A stretch of 44,943 bases of DNA from Nostoc sp. T09 (GTDB lineage Bacteria; Cyanobacteriota; Cyanobacteriia; Cyanobacteriales; Nostocaceae): contig NZ_MTAV01000007.1 of assembly GCF_002154695.1 (NCBI RefSeq), forward strand, positions 1 to 44,943, written 5' to 3'. Below, piece after piece: positions 43,367 through 44,943 of this stretch. The notes below the pieces were generated by a model that saw nothing but the letters and a program-made list of their open reading frames with translations, was not told the DNA's origin and did not search any database. The position numbers and the translations under genes are program-made. Numbering within the stretch: position 1 is the stretch's first letter; the number at the start of each line of letters is the position of its first letter.

Positions 43367-43458
43367 TTGTCCTTTGTCATTTGTCCGTTGTCATTTGTCA
43401 TTAGTCATTGGTCATTTGTGATTGACTCTGGACTGTGGTCACTGAGCGAAGTCGAAGT
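43367..43458. repeat. Dispersed and tandem repeats at the end of nifP
   Basis: GTCATTT units (43367-43423) run into the nifP stop region, and CACTGAGCGAAGTCGAAGTG (about 43439-43459), which resembles a dispersed Nostocales repeat, lies within its coding end. Confidence 0.7.
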
Positions 43459-44181
43459 GTTGACTTTTAACTCTTGCAGTTGTTGTTCGAGTTGTTCTAT
43501 ACGAGAAAGTAACGAGCGAATGACGCTGGCTTCAACATCGGGTAACTTACCGTGTTCTAGAGGTTCGCCTTGCTTGCGCGAAATAATTCGACCGGGAATA
43601 CCAACAACAGTAGAATCTGCTGGAACATCTCGCAATACAACTGAACCTGCGCCAACCCGGACGCGATCGCTAATTTGAATATTGCCTAGAATCTTTGCAC
43701 CTGTACCTACCACAACATTGTTGCCTAAGGTAGGATGGCGCTTACCACTTTCTTTCCCAGTTCCACCAAGGGTAACACCTTGATAAATTAGCGTGTAGTC
43801 TCCCACGATCGCAGTTTCGCCAATGACGACACCCATACCGTGGTCGATAAATACTCCTTTGCCAATCTCTGCACCAGGATGAATTTCAATTCCTGTTAAA
43901 AACCGTCCTATGTGAGAAATGAATCGCGGGATGAAAACTACTCGGCGACGATGCAACCAATGAGCAAGACGATGCAAACAAATTGCGTGCAATCCAGGGT
44001 AGCAAAATACTACCTCTAGCCAATTACGCGCTGCCGGATCGCGTTCAAAAATGATTTTAAAATCACTCAATAATGGCTCAAAAAAATTGCCAGAGAGTAG
44101 ATTTTTCAGCAGGGATGTATTTGCAGAATCCGGCTTGATAGCAGTCTGAGAATTTCTGATACTATTTAATGTCTGTTGCAT
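43405..44181 (-). CDS. nifP: Serine O-acetyltransferase NifP (CysE-like)
   Basis: About 258 aa. The left-handed beta-helix repeats are clear: [39 protein letters not shown], and [20 protein letters not shown]. The catalytic His lies in FIDHGMG. It makes O-acetylserine for cysteine, supplying sulfur for nitrogenase clusters; nifP is the nif-linked copy. The ATG at 44181 is preferred to a TTG at 44199. The last ~20 residues (STSLSDHS and after) are encoded by dispersed repeats. Confidence 0.93.
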   Translation of the reverse strand: MQQTLNSIRNSQTAIKPDSANTSLLKNLLSGNFFEPLLSDFKIIFERDPAARNWLEVVFCYPGLHAICLHRLAHWLHRRRVVFIPRFISHIGRFLTGIEIHPGAEIGKGVFIDHGMGVVIGETAIVGDYTLIYQGVTLGGTGKESGKRHPTLGNNVVVGTGAKILGNIQISDRVRVGAGSVVLRDVPADSTVVGIPGRIISRKQGEPLEHGKLPDVEASVIRSLLSRIEQLEQQLQELKVNTSTSLSDHSPESITNDQ

Positions 44182-44773
44182 CGGTACTGTCTGGTTCAAG
44201 AGCCGTGTGTTATTTTTATGCTTATATCAGGCTGCTTCAAAGATGACAGTCTATCCGATGTCTATTGGATTTATTGGATTGATTAAGCTTGTACTCAACC
44301 CCTGTAACCCCGATTGCAGCGACATTTAAAATTTATCTTGGGGTAAGGGTGCTAGCTTTTTATGTTAGGGGTACTAGTATTTATGAGGTAGGGGGTTAAG
44401 ATTTTCTGTACTCATCACAAAACCCTCTAGCTGTAACACTTCGCAACCATTTATCTAACTTAATTTGCGATATATTAAGCTGTACTCAACTGCTTATAAA
44501 TATGAGGTAAACGCGGTCACAAATGCAATATCTGTATATGCAGTTACGTTTCTTATTTTATTATTTTGCTAGGTTAAAAACCTAGTTTATTAATTTTGTT
44601 TTAGTATTTATTGTCTGTAAATCTATATACTTTTCTAATCAGTTTGGTTGTTAATAGAGGGGTTTTAGCTCACGCAGAGTCGCAGAGGCGCAGAGAGGAA
44701 CATTAAGGATTCTGAGCGAATAATTCTTGGTAAACTTGGCGTGCTTGGCGGTTCGTTAAAATAATTACACTGG
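44182..44773. other. Intergenic region upstream of nifP
   Basis: About 590 bases. TGTACTCA occurs three times (44290, 44407, 44481), twice as TGTACTCAAC, and ATGAGGTA twice (near 44383 and 44503). A dispersed repeat CGCAGAGTCGCAGAGGCGCA lies near 44672. No gene is seen. Confidence 0.5.
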
Positions 44774-44943
44774 TTAAAATGCGATCGCGATCGCATTTAT
44801 CGCCACAATAAACTCACCCTTTGATTGCATTAAGAGGTTCCAAGCCTCATTAACGAACTTCCCAGCCTCATTAATGAACTTCCGAGCCTCATTAACGAAC
44901 TTCTGAGCCTCATTAACGAACTTCTGAGCCTCATTAACGAACT
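44774..44943 (-). CDS. C-terminal end of an unknown heptad-repeat protein, partial at window edge
   Basis: The minus strand is open from the window edge to a TAA at 44776-44774, 55 codons. It reads as heptads FVNEAQK, FVNEAQK, FVNEARK, FINEAGK, FVNEAW, then a tail ending INAIAIAF. The Phe/Val/Ala pattern would make an amphipathic helix or coiled coil. The final residues are encoded by two overlapping HIP1 octamers. Only the end is visible, with no start, so coding is inferred from the open frame and phase-keeping 21-base unit. I do not recognise the family. Confidence 0.4.
   Translation of the reverse strand, partial: FVNEAQKFVNEAQKFVNEARKFINEAGKFVNEAWNLLMQSKGEFIVAINAIAIAF
44781..44794. repeat. 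Two overlapping HIP1 octamers
   Basis: GCGATCGCGATCGC holds two overlapping GCGATCGC sites; HIP1 is scattered throughout the window, often within genes. Confidence 0.85.
44842..44943. repeat. 21-bp tandem repeat, about 4.9 copies, continuing past the window
   Basis: The unit is AGCCTCATTAACGAACTTCYG, changing at only a few positions between copies (AAC to AAT once). The unit is a multiple of three, so it keeps frame. Confidence 0.92.

Noticed and set aside
44182-44500. NtcA-binding site (GTAN8TAC) before nifP and before nifV
   Set aside because: Scanning by eye gave only partial matches (for example GTACTAGTATTTAT), not enough to call.
44842-44943. CRISPR array
   Set aside because: The 21-base units follow one another without spacers, so this is a simple tandem repeat.
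44834-44943. Plus-strand reading of the edge repeat as SLINELL heptads
   Set aside because: It is also open, but a TAA lies just upstream in that frame and no start codon follows; the minus frame is better supported.

Overview
The window is chromosomal DNA from a filamentous, probably heterocyst-forming, nitrogen-fixing cyanobacterium of the Nostoc/Tolypothrix/Calothrix kind. The evidence is the many GCGATCGC (HIP1) octamers, short tandem repeats of the GTCATTT/AATGACT type between genes, cyanobacteria-specific families (cyanoexosortase B and its partner, IctB, Gap2, Asr1405/Asl0597, DUF2949), and a nifP-asr1405-DUF2949-nifV-nifZ-nifT run. I recall the same order in Nostoc sp. PCC 7120 around alr1404-asr1409. 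The species cannot be fixed by eye.

Layout. (1) 1-4.7 kb is accessory: a CHAT/NB-ARC gene cut by an in-frame TGA between its catalytic His and Cys, a secreted Gln-rich protein, a decayed polymorphic-toxin C-terminus with a likely immunity gene, a TPR protein and an ACP phosphodiesterase-like gene. (2) 5.0-6.7 kb holds two tandem rhomboid proteases. (3) 6.8-13.7 kb is a minus-strand envelope/exopolysaccharide cluster: DegT aminotransferase, cyanoexosortase B, its associated protein, a Wza-like export protein and a Wzc-like co-polymerase/kinase. (4) 14.6-20.5 kb holds a GAF histidine-kinase-like protein that has lost its catalytic boxes, IctB, a small WGxxGxxG-tail protein, SmpB and a NarL-type response regulator.

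(5) 20.7-36 kb is mostly housekeeping: LMW phosphatase, YbaB/EbfC, murB-murC, nadD, gap2, thiL, a lumenal-type cyclophilin, efp-accB, an ArsR regulator, a GerMN protein, proS and a PlsC-like acyltransferase. A broken Uma2 gene lies at 27.7-28.4 kb. (6) 36-39.7 kb is a small accessory island: Rpn-type nuclease, antitoxin remnant, SMI1/KNR4-HEAT protein, FitAB-type toxin-antitoxin pair and Uma2 nuclease. The toxin-antitoxin/Uma2 part sits between two 261-nt direct repeats, the left of which is a truncated copy of the neighbouring [2Fe-2S] protein gene. (7) 39.8-44.2 kb is the nif accessory cluster (homocitrate synthase, NifZ, NifT, serine acetyltransferase). (8) The right edge carries 21-bp tandem repeats that read as heptads in an open minus-strand frame running off the window.

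The most rewarding leads are the TGA-split CHAT gene, the removable-looking toxin-antitoxin/Uma2 cassette with recombination scars, the His-less GAF kinase, the exosortase/rhomboid/WGxxGxxG neighbourhood, and the edge heptad-repeat protein. I found no CRISPR array, tRNA, rRNA or intact insertion sequence.
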